Positions 50,601-64,000 of a stretch of 64,000 nt of DNA are shown piece after piece. The notes under the pieces were generated by a model. It made no database searches. It worked only from the letters and a program-made list of their open reading frames with translations, and had not been told where the DNA came from. The position numbers were made by a program, and so were the translations under genes. Location: positions 37,104,023 to 37,168,022 of the forward strand of contig OW388296.1 of NCBI GenBank assembly GCA_936450465.1. The letters run 5' to 3'. Position 1 is the first letter of the stretch; each line of letters starts with the position of its first letter. The DNA comes from Gibbula magus (taxonomy: Eukaryota > Mollusca > Gastropoda > Trochida > Trochidae).

Positions 50601-53600
50601 AATGTCCTATCCAATGAGGTATCTTACATGATGTTTGATAGGGGATGTGATACCGTAAATTGCAAAATAACGTCACCAGGTAGAATACATATTAACTGCT
50701 TAATGAGTTTTCGACCATTTAACTAGTCAAACAGTACAAAGGAATATTTGCACCACAATCGAAGGGTACGCACATGAAAGATACTGAAATTTCCTATCTA
50801 ATGAGGTATCTTACCTGATAATTGATAGTGAATGTGATACCGTAAAATGCAAAATAACGTCACTATGTAGTATACATATTAACTGCTTAATGAGTTTTTA
50901 ACAATGAAACTAGTCTAAGCGTACCAAGGTATATTTGCACCACCATCTAAAGGTACCCAAATGGAAGATAATTAAATGTCCTATCCAATGGGGTATCTTA
51001 CATGATATTTGATAGGGAACGTGATACCGTAAAATGCAAAATAACATCACAAGGTAGTATACTTATAAACTGTTCAATGAGTTTTTAACAATCAATCTAG
51101 TCGAAGGGTCCCAAGGAATATTTGGATCACCATCTAAGTGTACGCAAATGGAAGATAATTGAATGTCCTATCCAATGAGGTATCTTACATGATGTTTGAT
51201 AGGGGATGTGATACCGTAACATTAAAAATGACGTCACTAGGTAGTATATACATATTAACTTTCTTAATGTGTTTTTAACAATGAAACTAGTCAAATAGTA
51301 CCAAGGAATATTTGCACCACCATCTAAAGGAACTAAAAGGGAAGATAATGAAATGTCCTATCCAATGAGGTATCTTACATGATGTTTGATAGGGGATGTG
51401 ATACCGTCAAATGCAAAATAACGTCACTAGGTAGAATACATATTAACTGCTTAATGAGTTTTCGACCATTTAACTAGTCAAACAGTACACAGGAATATTT
51501 GCACCACAATCTAAGGGTACGCACATTAAAGATAATGAAATTTCCTATCTAATGAGGTATCTTACCTGATAATTGATAGGGAATGTGATACCGTAAAATG
51601 CAAAATAACGTCACTAGGTAGTATACATATTAACTGCTTAATGAGTTTTTAACAATGAAACTAGTCTAAGCGTACCAAGGTATATTTGCACCACAATCTC
51701 AAGGTACCCAAATGGAAGATAATTAAATGTCCTATCCAATGGGGTATTTGACATGATATTTGATAGGGAACGTGATTCTGTAAAATGCAAAATAACATCA
51801 CAAGGTAGTATACTTATAAACTGTTCAATGAGTTTTTAACAATCAATCTAGTCGAAGGGTCCAAAGGAATATTTGGATCACCATCTAAGTGTACGCAAAT
51901 GGAAGATAATTGAATGTCCTATCCAATGAGGTATCTTACATGGTGTTTGATAGGGGATGTGATACCGTAACATTAAAAATGTCGTCACTAGGTAGTATAT
52001 ACATATTAATTATTAATGTGTTTTTAACAATGAAACTAGTCAAATAGAACCAAGGAATATTTGCACCACCATCTAGGGGAACTAAAATGGAAGATAATGA
52101 AATGTCCTATCCAATGAGGTATCTTACATGATGTTTGATAGGGAATGTGATACCGTAAAATGCAAAATAACGTCACTAGGTAGTATACATATTAACTGTT
52201 CAATGAGTTTTTAACAATGAAACTAGTCTACGGGTACCAAGGAATATTTGCACCACCATCTAAAGGTACCCAAATCGAAGATAATTGAATGTCCTATCCA
52301 ATGAGGTATCTTACATGATGTTTGATAGGGGATGTGATACCGTAACATTAAAAATGACGTCACTAAGTAGTATATACATATTAACTTATTAATGTGTTTT
52401 TAACAATGAAACTAGTCAAATAGTACCAAGGAATATTTGCACCACCATCTAAGGGAACTAAAATGGAAGATAATGAAATGTCCTATCCAATGAGGTATCT
52501 TACATGATGTTTGATAGGGGATGTGATACCGTAAAATGCAAAATAATGTCACCAGGTAGAATACATATTAACTGCTTAATGAGTTTTCGACCATTTAACT
52601 AGTCAAACAGTACAAAGGAATATTTGCATCACCATCTAAAGGTAACCAAATTGAAGATAATTAAATATCCTATCTAATGAGGTATCTTACATGATGTTTC
52701 ATAGGGAATGTGATACCGTAAAATGCAAAATAACGTCACTAGGTAGTATACATATTAACTGTTTAATGGGTTTTTCACATTCAAACTAGTCTAAGGGTAC
52801 CAAGGTATATTTGCACCACCATCTATAGTTACCCAAATGGAAGATAATTAAATCTCCTATCCAATGAGGTATCTTACATGATATTTGATAGGGAATGTGA
52901 TACCGTAAAATGCAAAATAACGCCACTAGGTAGTATACATATTAACTGTTCAATGAGTTTTTAACAATCAATCTAGTCGAACGGTACCAAGGAATACCTG
53001 CACCACTATCTAAAGGTACCCAGATGGAACATAATTGTATGTCCTATCCAATGAGGTATCTTACATGACGTTCGATAGGGGATGTGATACCGGAAAATGC
53101 AAAAAAACGTCACTAGGTATTATACATATTAACTGCTTAATGAGTTTTCGACCATTTAACTAGTCAAACAGTACAAAGGAATATTTGCACCACAATCTAA
53201 GTGTACGCACCTGAAAGAAAATTAAAATTTCCTATCTAATGAGGTATATTACATGATATTTGATAGGGAAGGTGATAACGTAAAATGCAAGATAACGTCA
53301 CTAGGTAGTATACATATTAACTGCTTAATGAATTTTTAACAAGGAAACTAGTCTAAGCGTACCAAGGAATATTTGCACCACCATCTAAAGGTAACCAAAT
53401 GGAAGATAATTCAATTTCCTATTCAATGAGGTATCTTACATGATGTTTGATAGTGACTGTGATACCGTAAAATGCAAAATAACGTCAATAGGTAGTATAC
53501 ATATTAACTGTTCAATGAGTTTTTAAGAATCAATCTAGTCGAAGGGTATCAAGGAGTATTTGCACCTCCATCTAAAGGTAACCAAATGGAAGATAATTAA

Positions 53601-56600
53601 ATCTCCTATCCCATGAGGTATCTTACATGATGTTTGATAGGGGATGTGATACCGGAAAATGCAAAATAACGTTACTAGGTAGTATACATATTAACTGCTT
53701 AATAAGTTTTCGACCATTTAACTAGTCAAACAGTACCAAGGAATATTTGGATCACCATCTGAGGGTACGCAAATGAAAGATAATTCAATTTTCTATCCAA
53801 TGAGGTAACTTACATGATGTTTGATAGGGAATGTGATACCGTAAAATGCAAAATAACGTCACTAGGTAGTAAACATATTAACTGTTTAATGGGTTTTTCA
53901 CATTCAAACTAGACTAAGGGTACCAACAAATATTTGCACCACCATCTAAAGGTAACCAAATGGAAGATAATTCAATTTCCTATCCAATGAGGTAACTTAC
54001 ATGATGTTTGATAGGGAATGTGATACCGTAAAATGCAAAATAACGTCACTAGGTAGTATACATATTAACTGTTCAATGAGTTTTTAACAATCAATCTAGT
54101 CGAAGGGTACCAAGGAAGACCTGCACCACTATCTAAAGGTACCCAGATGGAAGATAATTCAATTGCATATTCAATGAGGTATCTTACATGATCTTTGATA
54201 TCGCATGTGATACCGTAAAATGCAAAATAACGTCACTAGGTAGTATACTTGTTAACTTCTTAATGAGTTTTAACAATGAAACTAGTCTACGAGTACCAAG
54301 GGATATTTGCACCACTATCTAAACGTACCCAAATGGAAAATAATTAAATGTCCTATCCAATGAGGTATCTTACATGATGTTTGATAGGGATTGTGATACC
54401 GTAAAATGCAAAAAAACGTCACTAGGTAGTATACATATTAACTGTTTAATGAGTTTTTAACAATCAAACTAGTCTAAGGGTACCAACAAATATTTGCACC
54501 ACCATCTAAAGGTACCCAAATGGAAGATGATTAAATGTCCTATCCAATGAGGTATCTTACATGACGTTTCATATCGAATGTGATACCGTAAATTGCAAAA
54601 TAACGTCACTAGATAGTATACATATTAACTGTTCAATGAGTTTTTAACAATGAAACAAGTCTACGGGTACCAAGGAATATTTGCACCACCATCTAAACGT
54701 AAGCAAATGGAACATACTTAAATGTCCTATCCAAATAGGTATCTTACATGACGTTTGATAGGGAATGTGATACCGTAAAATGCAAAATAACGTCATCAGG
54801 TAGTATACATATTAACTCCTAAATGAGTTATTAACAATGAAACTTGTCTACCGGTACCAAGGAATATTTTCACCACAATCTAAGGGTACGCACATGAAAG
54901 AAAATTAAATTTCCTATCTAATGAGGTATCTTATATGAAGTTTGATAGGGAATGTGATATACCGTAAAATGCAAAATAACGTCACTAAGTAGTATACAAA
55001 TTAACTGTTTAATGGGTTTTTCACATTCAAACTAGTCTAAGGGTACCAACAAATATTTGCACCACCATCTAAAGGTACCCAAATGGAAGAAAATTAAATG
55101 TCCTATCCAATGAGGTATCTTACATGACGTTTGATATCGAAGGTGATATTGTAAATTGCAAAATAACGTCACTAGGTAGTATACATATTAACTGTTCAAT
55201 GAGTTTTTAATAATCAATCTAGTCGAAGGGTACCAAGGAATATCTGCACCACCATCTAAAGGTACCCAAATGGAAGATAATTAAATGTTCTATCCAATGA
55301 GGTATATTACATGATGTTTGATTAAGAATGTGATACCGTAAAATGCAAAATAACGTCAATAGGTAGTATACATGTTAACTTCTTAATGAGGTTTTATCAA
55401 TGAAACAAGTCTACGGGTACCAAGGAATATTTGCACCACCATCTAAACGTACCCAAATGGAAGATAATTAAATGTCCTATCCAATGAGGTATCATACATG
55501 ATGTGTGATAGGTTATGTGATACCGTAAAATGCAAAATAACGTCACCAGGTAGAAAATATAGTAACTGCTTAATGAGTTTTCGACCATTTAACTAGTCAA
55601 ACAGTACAAAGGAATATTAGCACAACCATCTAAAGGTAACCAAATGGAAGATAATTAAATGTCCTATCCAATGACGTATCTTACATGACCTTTGATATCG
55701 AATGTGATAAATAAAAATGCAAAATAACGTCACTAGGTAGTATACATGTAAACTTCTTAATGATATTTTAACAATGAAACTAGTCTACGGGTACCAAGGA
55801 ATATTTGCACCATCATCTAAACGTACCCAAATGGAACATAATTAAATGTCTTATCCATTGAGGTATCTTACGTGATGTTTGATAGGGAATGTGATACCGT
55901 AAAATGCAAAATAACGTCACTAGGTAGTATACATATTAACTGTTCAATGAGTTTTTCACAATCAATCTAGCCGAAGGGTACCAAGGAATATTTGCACCAT
56001 CATCTAAACGTACCCAAATGGAACATAATTAAATGTCCTATCCATTGAGGTATCTTACATGACGTTTGATATGGAATGTGATACCGTAAAATACAAAATA
56101 ACGTCACTAGGTAGTATACATATTAACTTCTTAATGAGTTTTTAACAAGGAAACTAGTCTACGGGTACCAAAGAATATTTGAACCACCATCTTAAGATAA
56201 CCAAATGGACGATAATTCAATTTCCTATCCAATGAGGTATCTAATATGATATTTGATAGTGACTGTGATACAGTAAAATGCAAAATAACGTCACTAGGTA
56301 GTATACATATTAACTGATCAATGAGTTTTTAACAATCAATCTCGCCTAAGGGTACCAAGGAATATTTGCACCACCATCTAACGGTACCCAGATGGAAGAT
56401 AATTAAATGTCCTATCCAATGAGGTATCTTACATGACGTTTGATATCGAATGTCATACCGTAAATTGCAAAATAACGTCACTAGGTAGAATACATATTAA
56501 CTGCTTAATGAGTTTCCGACCATTTAACTAGTCAAACAGTACAAAGGAATATTTGCACCACAATCTTAGGGTACGCACATGAAAGATAATTAAATTTCCT

Positions 56601-59600
56601 ATCTAATGAGGTATCTTACATGATATTTGATAGGGAATTTGATACTGTAAAATGCAAAATAACGTCACGAGGTAGTATACATATTAACTGTTCAATGAAT
56701 TTTTAAGAATCAATCTAGTCAAAGGGTACCAAGGAATATTTGCACCACAAGTTAAAGGTACCCAAATGGAAATAATTAAATGTCCTATCCAATGAGGTAT
56801 CTTACATGACGTTTGATAACGAATGTGATACTTTAAAATGCAAAATAACGTCACTAGGTATTATACATGTTAAGTTCTTAATGAGTTTTTAACAATGAAA
56901 CTAGTCTACGGGTACCAAGGAATATTTGCACCACCATCTAAACGTACCCAAATGGAAGATAATTAAATGACCTATCCAATGAGGTATCTTACATGACGTT
57001 TGATAGGGAATGTGATACCGTAAATTGCAAAATAACGTCATCAGTTAGTATATATATTAACTATTTAATGAGTTTTCGACAATTTAACTAGTCAAACAGT
57101 ACCAAGGAATATTTGGATCACCATCTCTGGGTACGCAAATTATAGATAATTTAATTTCGTATACAATGAGGTATCTTACGTGATATTTGATAGGGAATGT
57201 GATACCGTAAAATGCAAAATAACGTAGCTAGGTAGTATACATTGTAACTTCTTAATGAGTTTTCAACAATGAAACTAGTCTACGGGTACCAAGGAATATT
57301 TGCACCACCATCTAAACGTACCCAAATGGAAGATAATTCAATTTCTTATCCAATGAGGTATCTTACATGATGTTTGATAGGGGATGTGATACCGTAAAAA
57401 TGCAAAATAACGTCACCAGGTAGAATACATATTAACTGCTTAATGAGTTTTCGAACATTCAACTAGTCAAACAGTACCAAGGAATATTTGCACGACAGTC
57501 TAAAGGTTTCCAATTTGAAGATAATTAAGTGTACTATCCAATGAGGTATCTTACATGATGTTTGATAGGGGATGTGATACCGTACATTTCAAAATGACGT
57601 CACTAGGTGGTATATACATTTAACTTCTTAATGATTTTTTAACAATGAAACTAGTCAAACAGTACCAAGGAATATTTGCACTGCAATCTAAAGGAACTCA
57701 AATGGAAGATAATAAAATGTCCTATCCAATGAGGTATCTTACATGACGTTTGAAATCGAATGTGATAACGTAAATTGCAAAATAACGTCACTAGGTAGTA
57801 TACATATTAACTGCTTAATGAGTTTTCGACCATTTAACTAGTCAAACAGTACCAAGGAATATTTGGATCACCATCTAAAGGTAACCAAATGGAAGATAAT
57901 TCAATTTCTTATCCAATGAGGAATCTTACATGATGTTTGATAGTGACTGTGATACCGTAAATTGCAAAATAACGTCACTAGGTAGTATACATATTAACTT
58001 TTCAATGAGTTTTTCACAATCAATCTAGCCGAAGGGTACCAAGGAATATTTGCATCTCCATCTAAATGTACCCAAATGGAACATACTTAAATCTCCTTTC
58101 CAATGAGGTATCTTACATGATGTTTGATAGGGAATGTGATACCGTAAAATGCAAAATAACGTCACTAGGTAGTACACATATTAACTGTTTAATGGGTTTT
58201 TCACATTCAAACTAGTTTTATGGTACCAAAAAATATTTGCACCACCTCTAATGGAACATACTTAAATCTCCTATCCTATGAGGTATCTTACATGACGTTT
58301 GATATCGAATGTGATACCTTAAATTTCAAAAGAACGTCACTAGGTAGTATACATATTAACTGCTTAATGATTTTTTGACTATTTAACTAGTCAAACAGTA
58401 CCAAGGAATATTTGGATCACCATATGTGGGTACGCAAATTAAAGATAATTCAATTTCCTATCCAATGAGGTATCTAACATGATATTTGATAGGGAATGTG
58501 ATACCGTAAAATGCAAAATAACGTCACTAGGTAGTATACATATTAACTGTTCAATAAGTTTTTAACAATCAATCTAGTCGAAGGGTATCAAGGAATATCT
58601 GCACCACCATCTAAAGTTACCCAAATTGAAGATAATTAAAAGTCCTATCCAATGAGGTATCTTACATGACGTTTGATATCGAATGTGATACCGTAAATTG
58701 CAAAATAACGTCACTAGGTATTATACATATTAACTGCTTAATGAGTTTTCGGCCATTTAACTAGTCAAACTGTACCAAGGAATATTTGCATGACGATCTA
58801 AAGGTACCCAAATTAAAGATAATTAAATGTCCTAACCAATGAGGTATCTTACATGATGTTTGATATCGAAACTGATATCGTAAAATGCAAAATAACGTCA
58901 CTAGGTAGTATATACATATTAACTGATTAATGGGTTTTTCACATTCAAACTAGTCTAAGAGTATCAACAAATATTTGCACCACAATCTAAAGGAACTCAA
59001 ATGAAAGATAATGTAATGTCCTATCCAATGAGATATCTTACATGACGTTTGATAGGGAATGTGATACCGTCAAATGCAAAATAACGTCACTAGGTAGTAT
59101 ACATATCAACTTTTCAATGAGTTTTTAACAATGAAACTAGTCTACGGGTACCAAGGAATATTTGCACCACCATCTAAAGGTAACCAAATGGATGATAATT
59201 CAATTTCCTATCCAATGAGGTAATTTACATGATGTTTGTTATCGAATGTGATATCGTAAAATGCAAAATAACGTCACTAGGTAGTATACATATTAACTGC
59301 TTAAGGAGTTTTTCGACCATTTAACTAGTCAAACAGTACCAAGGAATATTTGGATCACCATATGTGGGTACGCAAATTAAAGATAATTCAATTTCCTATC
59401 CAATGAGGTATCTTACATGATATTTGATAGGGAATGTGATACCTAAAAATGCAAAATAACGTCACTAGGTAGTATACATGTTAACTTCTTAATGAGTTTT
59501 TAACAATGTAACTAGTCTAAGCGTACTCAGGAATATTTGCACCACCATCTAAACGTACCCAGATGGAAAATAATTAAATGTACTATCCAATGAGGTATTT

Positions 59601-61397
59601 TACATGATGTTTGATATCGGATGTGATACCGTAAATTGCAAAATAACGTCATCAGTTAGTATATATATTAACTATTTAATGAGTTTTCGACAATTTAACT
59701 AGTCAAACAGTACCAAGGAATATTTGGATCACCATCTCTGGGTACGCAAATTATAGATAATTCAATTTCTTATCCAATGAGGTATCTTACATGATGTTTG
59801 ATAGGGGATGTGATACCGTAAAAATGCAAAATAACGTCACCAGGTAGAATACATATTAACTGCTTAATGAGTTTTCGGACATTTAACTAGTCAAACAGTA
59901 CCAAGGAATATTTGCATGACCGTCTAAAGGTTCCCAATTTGAAGATAATTAAGTGTACTATCCAATGAGGTATCTTACATGACGTTTGATATCGAATGTG
60001 ATACCGTAAATTTTAAAATGACGTCACTAGGTGGTATATACATTTAACTTCTTAATGATTTTTTAACAATGAAACTAGTCAAACAGTACCAAGGAATATT
60101 TGCACTACAATCTAAAGGAACTCAAATGGAAGATAATAAAATGTCCTATCCAATGAGGTATTTTACATGATGTTTGATATCGAATGTGATACCGTAAAAT
60201 GCAAAATAACGTCACTAGGTAGTATACATATTAACTGCTTAACGAGTTTCCGACCATCTAAGTAGTCAAACAGTACCAGGGAATATTTGCACCACTATCT
60301 AAAGGTACCCAAATGGAAAATAATTAAATGTCCTATCCAATGAGGTATTTTACATGATGTTTGATATCCATTGTGATACCGTAAATTGCAAAATAACGTC
60401 AATAGGTAGTATACATATAACTGCTTAATGAGTTTTCGACCATTTAACTAGTCAAACAGTACATAGGAATATTTGCACCACCATCTAAAGGTAACCAAAT
60501 GGAAGATAATTAAATCTCCTATCCAATGAGGTATCTTACATGATGTTTTATAGGGGATTCGATACCGTGAAACGCAAAATAACGTCACTAGATAGTATAC
60601 ATATTAAATTTTCAATGAGTTTTTAACAATCAATCAAGTCTAAGGGTACCAAGGATTATTTGCACCACCATCTAAACGTAGCCAATTGAAAGATTATTCA
60701 ATTTTCTATCCAATGAGGTATCTTACATGATGTTTGATTGGGAATGTGATACCGTAAAATTTAAAATAACGTCACTACGTAGTATACATATTAACTGTTT
60801 AATGAGTTTTTCATAATCAAACTAGTCTAAGGGTAGCAAGGAATATGTGCTCCACCATCTAACGGTAACCAAATGGAAGATAATTCAATTTCCTATCCAA
60901 TGAGGTATCTTACATGATGTTTGATAGGGAATGTGATACCGTAAAATGCATAATAACGTCACTAGGTAGTAGACATATTAACTGTTCAATGAGTTTTTAA
61001 CAATCAATCTAGTCGAAGGGTACCAAGGAATATTTGCACCACCATCTATACGTACCAAAATTGAAGATGATTAAATGTCATATCCAATGAGGTATATGAC
61101 ATGATGTTTGATAGGGAATGTGATACCGTAAAATGCAAAATAACGCCAATAGGTAGTATACATATTAACTGCTTAATGAGTTTTCGACCATTTAACAAGT
61201 CAAACAGTACCAAGGAATATTTGCACCACCATCTAAAGGTAACAAAATGGATGATAATTCAATTTCTTATCCAAAGAGGTATCTTACATGATGTTTGATA
61301 GCGACTGATATACCGTCAAATGCAAAATAACGTCACTAGGTAGTATACATATTACCTTTTCGATGAGTTTTTAACAATCAATCTAGTCGAAGGGTAC
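47655..61397 (+). repeat. Satellite array 2, same ~187-bp monomer, about 73 copies
   Basis: The first core is at 47,800 and the last at 61,268, in the same orientation as array 1. The conserved half (core to 'gtgataccgtaaaa') matches array 1. The variable half differs consistently: 'gcaccaccatctaaagg', 'cagtaccaagg', 'tcaatctagtcgaaggg' and 'tttgatatcgaatg' are common here but rare or absent in array 1. Monomers are more diverged from each other than in array 1. Short open frames inside are chance. Confidence 0.97.
48950..51370 (+). repeat. Higher-order repeat in array 2: 8-monomer offset (1,498 bp)
   Basis: 'attgcaaaataacgtcacc' preceded by 'gataccgta' is at 49,161 and 50,659 (offset 1,498). 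Adjacent private variants repeat in order with it: 'cttacctgataattgatagtg', 'acatcacaaggtagtatac' and 'gggtcccaagg'. It is the only clear higher-order repeat I saw in array 2. Edges are approximate. Confidence 0.8.
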
Positions 61398-62555
61398 ATT
61401 GTTTTCAATGAGGCTCTTTCACAAATGAAACGGTCATCCGGATCCTGGTCTCTTTGTGAAGTCGAGGTGTCCGAAGTTACGGAATACACTCATCTTGGTC
61501 TCTCTATAACAAAGAACCTCAGTCCCACTCAACAGGTCAGTGACATATGCAGAACAATTAAGAGCTCTTACTTTGGTGTAATAAATGCTGGTCTCCATGA
61601 AGATGGTCTTCATCCCCTTACGGGCCTTAAAGTGTACAAGTCCGTTGTTCTTCCTAGAGCTCTTTATGGTTGTGAAACTCTCTGCAACTGCTCAAAAACT
61701 CTTGAACTCCAACTTGAGAGAGCACATCGTTTTTGTGTGAAACGTCTTCAACACCTGCCATCCATGACAAGATCTGACATAGCTCTGCATCTTGTTGGTA
61801 TTCTTCCTCTTAACCCAATGATCAATCTGAGAAAGATTTGTCTGTTTGGAAGAATAGTAAACTGCGAAAGTTGTTGTACAGCCACATCTGTTGTTCTGTT
61901 TCGCTTTTTTACTTGTCACCTGACTAACACAGATCAGAAGGGAATCATCCCCGAAGTCAAACGTATTTGTGAGCAATACGACATCTGCAATCTCCTTAGC
62001 TCTGTACTCGATTGCAATCCTGTATCCAAACACTCCCTGAAATATACTGCTAAGACAGCAGTTCAAAATGCTGAAACTGAGTTGCTCAGACAGAGACTAA
62101 ACATCGATCCTGAACTTAGCCTGTTTTCACAACTTCACAGCTCTTATTCTCTTTATGATCTGTGGGTTTTGAGTAGATACGATCTCCAACAAAGAAACAT
62201 CTACCACGGATTGCTCCGATTGATTGCCATACCTATAAAGGCAAGCAGGTGTCCACACTGTGATGCAGACACAGACAATATCGTTATCCATATATTCCAG
62301 TCATGTAATGACAATATTGTGTCACAAAATAGGGAGAGCATGTGGTACAGTGTACTAGATATACTTGGACCAGAGATCTATGTGTTGCTGGACAATTTGG
62401 ACTCTACGAACCAGTCAATAGCTCTTCTTGGCGGACATCAGCTCGACATTGACAACAAGTTACTTGCCAGAATTGTTTGACATTTCATCTCAACCATAAA
62501 TGTTTAATTCAGCTTCAAATTTTAAACCTTAACTCTACTCCCATGTTACCCAAAG
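61398..62555 (+). mobile_element. 5'-truncated non-LTR retrotransposon, C-terminal part of ORF2
   Basis: The frame is open from the satellite junction at 61,398 to a stop at 62,480. It reads like the C-terminal half of a LINE ORF2 protein: the end of the reverse transcriptase (VTEYTHLGLSITKN, then VVLPRALYGCETL, the 'LYGxE' thumb motif near residue 80 from the first Met at 61,425), followed by a C-terminal zinc-like motif CPHC-x9-H-x4-C (residues 276-294). The catalytic polymerase and endonuclease parts are missing, so this copy is inactive in cis. About 75 bases of 3' flank follow. I cannot assign a clade with certainty; Jockey/CR1-like is plausible. Confidence 0.85.
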
Positions 62556-63775
62556 TCAAAGTCAAAAGTTCTTTATTGTATTCGAGGCCTCTGGCCCATA
62601 TACATTTGAGTTACATGCATCATTAATCACCAGTTCAATAACAAATTAAATGGGTACAAATGTGATTGATTTTAACTTATCATCTCGATGAGATATGGCA
62701 TAGGTAACATATTGTTCAAGTCTAAGAATGCTGTTATTGTTATCAGAAGAAAGGATTTGTTTAAATGCTAAAGCAGGAGGCTTGGAAAGATAATAATCAT
62801 GGATAAACGTTTTCCGTAAATCGTCGTAAGATTGACAAACAAATAGAAAATGGATTTCGTCTTCAACGGCTACTTTACACAATGGACATATTCTATTGCT
62901 TTTGTCGATCGATTTGTACCTACCTTCATTAATCATTAAATTTGACAGACCTAATCTGAATCGTATCAATGAATACCTTAACTTCTTGGATGTTAAATGT
63001 GAAAGATATCTTTCGGGTTGGAGTAGGCTTTGAAAGAGTCTATATGAATCATAACGTGAGCTATTATCTAATGTCGACTGCCAATCTTGATTAAACATAT
63101 TTAATGCTGTTTCTCGAAATTTATACAAGAAAAGGTTTATATTACCAACAGTCTGGCTCAGCCAAACAAAACCATAACCATGAGAAAACAAAAGATTTCG
63201 AACGTGGGATGCCCATGTTACCTTCCCTAAATCATCTAAATGAACAAGCATTTTGTTAGCCTTCTTAGGTAGTCTATATTCATGCATACATATTATTTTT
63301 AACCAAAATTTCAAACATCTCACATAAGCATTAATGTATAACGGGTATCTCCCACATTCCCCATATACCATACATGTTGGAGTCGACTGACCGACACAAA
63401 GGAACTTTTTACACGCTAACAGATGTACCTTTTCGATGCATTCAAAACGTTGGAATCCCCATATTTCTGATCCATAAAGTAAAATTGGTTGTATTTGACA
63501 ATCAAAAGTTTAAAATATTTTTTAGGCGTCAACACGCCAAAATTATGCATAATTTAAAGCAAATTTATTAAAGCTTTCCTTGCTCTTAATGCTAAATCTG
63601 CAAGAGATTTCTTTAAATTTACTGTTGTATTAAACATAAATCCCAAATATTTATACTCGTTACTTACGATCACAGGCTGATTATCATAAAACCATTTTTC
63701 TTTAGATGCTACCGGCCAACCTTTTCTGAAAATTACAATATTTGTTTTATCCAAATTAACAGTTAATCTAAACTA
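62556..63775 (-). mobile_element. Second 5'-truncated LINE, C-terminal part of ORF2, minus strand
   Basis: Reading from 63,775 down: LTVNLDKTNIVIFRKGWPVA, NEYKYLGFMFN (reverse transcriptase end); then a frameshift between about 63,560 and 63,510; then QPILLYGSEIWGFQRFE, ACKKFLCVGQSTPTCMVYGE and a frame to 62,646. The last 241 residues contain CPLC-x8-H-x4-C (residues 162-179 counted from the Met at 63,371). The 3' flank has AATAAA (complement near 62,570) and ends in a short (GACTTT) run, typical of LINE tails. It differs clearly from the plus-strand LINE. It is truncated and frameshifted, hence dead. Confidence 0.85.
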
Positions 63776-64000
63776 GTGTCCAAAAGAAACGATACCATCT
63801 ATTTTTTAAAATATCTTTTTACAAAGTGATTTTCTTCGTATGCACACATTGTTTTGCGTATCCCAATCCCAAATGCAGTGTATTCAATCGAAAATACCGA
63901 GAACATTTTATCACATCCGAAGAAATGGTTCACTTTGTGAGAATGACATTATTTTAGGTAGCATAGTTTGCAACTGCAGATAAAGTGTATAAAACGGCTG
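63776..64000. other. AT-rich end of window
   Basis: No recognisable feature. The sequence beyond the truncated end of the minus-strand LINE looks unrelated to it. Confidence 0.4.

Noticed and set aside
61101..61298. Open frame in array 2
   Set aside because: It is a chance frame within satellite monomers; neighbouring monomers do not keep it open.
3690..61397. Centromere identity of the satellite
   Set aside because: The 187-bp length and higher-order repeats fit, but I see no CENP-B-box-like motif and no positional evidence.

Overview
The window looks like nuclear DNA of an invertebrate animal, most likely a mollusc and perhaps a bivalve. Reasons: it is AT-rich; its one multi-exon gene has clean GT-AG introns; it carries fragments of two LINE retrotransposons; and it is full of short non-autonomous repeats ending in GACG-rich runs next to CCCCGCCGCG or 'aggcctga.gagctaaaa' ends, which I associate with bivalve genomes. 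The species cannot be settled from sequence alone. No bacterial genes, CRISPR array, rRNA or convincing tRNA was seen.

Layout. (1) 1-3,690: repeat-rich flank with a 31-base C tract, a repeat element holding about five 165-bp tandem units, and a GC-richer patch that may be the first exon of a minus-strand gene. (2) 3,690-20,796: a 17-kb head-to-tail array of a ~187-bp satellite, about 92 monomers, with nested higher-order repeats of 3, 4, 6, 8 and 10 monomers. The 10-monomer unit (1,863 bp) occurs three times in a row almost without change. (3) 20,796-47,655: a 27-kb island between two satellite arrays. It holds one decayed multi-exon gene (21,758-38,541, plus strand) and many nested repeats. 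(4) 47,655-61,397: a second, more diverged array of the same satellite in the same orientation, about 73 monomers. (5) 61,398-64,000: 3' parts of two different non-LTR retrotransposons facing each other tail to tail.

The gene. I can join exons 21,758-23,112, 23,343-23,522, 27,812-27,997, 28,769-28,863 and 29,034-31,174 with matching phases at every junction, and a last coding block at 37,796-38,541. It encodes a large unnamed protein: an N-terminal Cys/His zinc-binding region, a long middle domain, a C-terminal part with acidic motifs in the order seen in FEN1/XPG (PIN-like) nucleases, and a Cys-rich tail. It carries about four frameshifts and two in-frame TGA codons, so this copy is probably a pseudogene. 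A 3.3-kb inverted-repeat transposon sits in intron 2. A 6.6-kb segment with inverted termini made of 32-bp repeats splits the nuclease-like domain between its EAD motif and its DTD motif.

The most interesting points are this nuclease-like family, the 6.6-kb segment whose ends double as possible splice sites, and the multi-scale structure of the satellite arrays. There is no operon logic: genes and repeats are nested insertions rather than a cooperating set.
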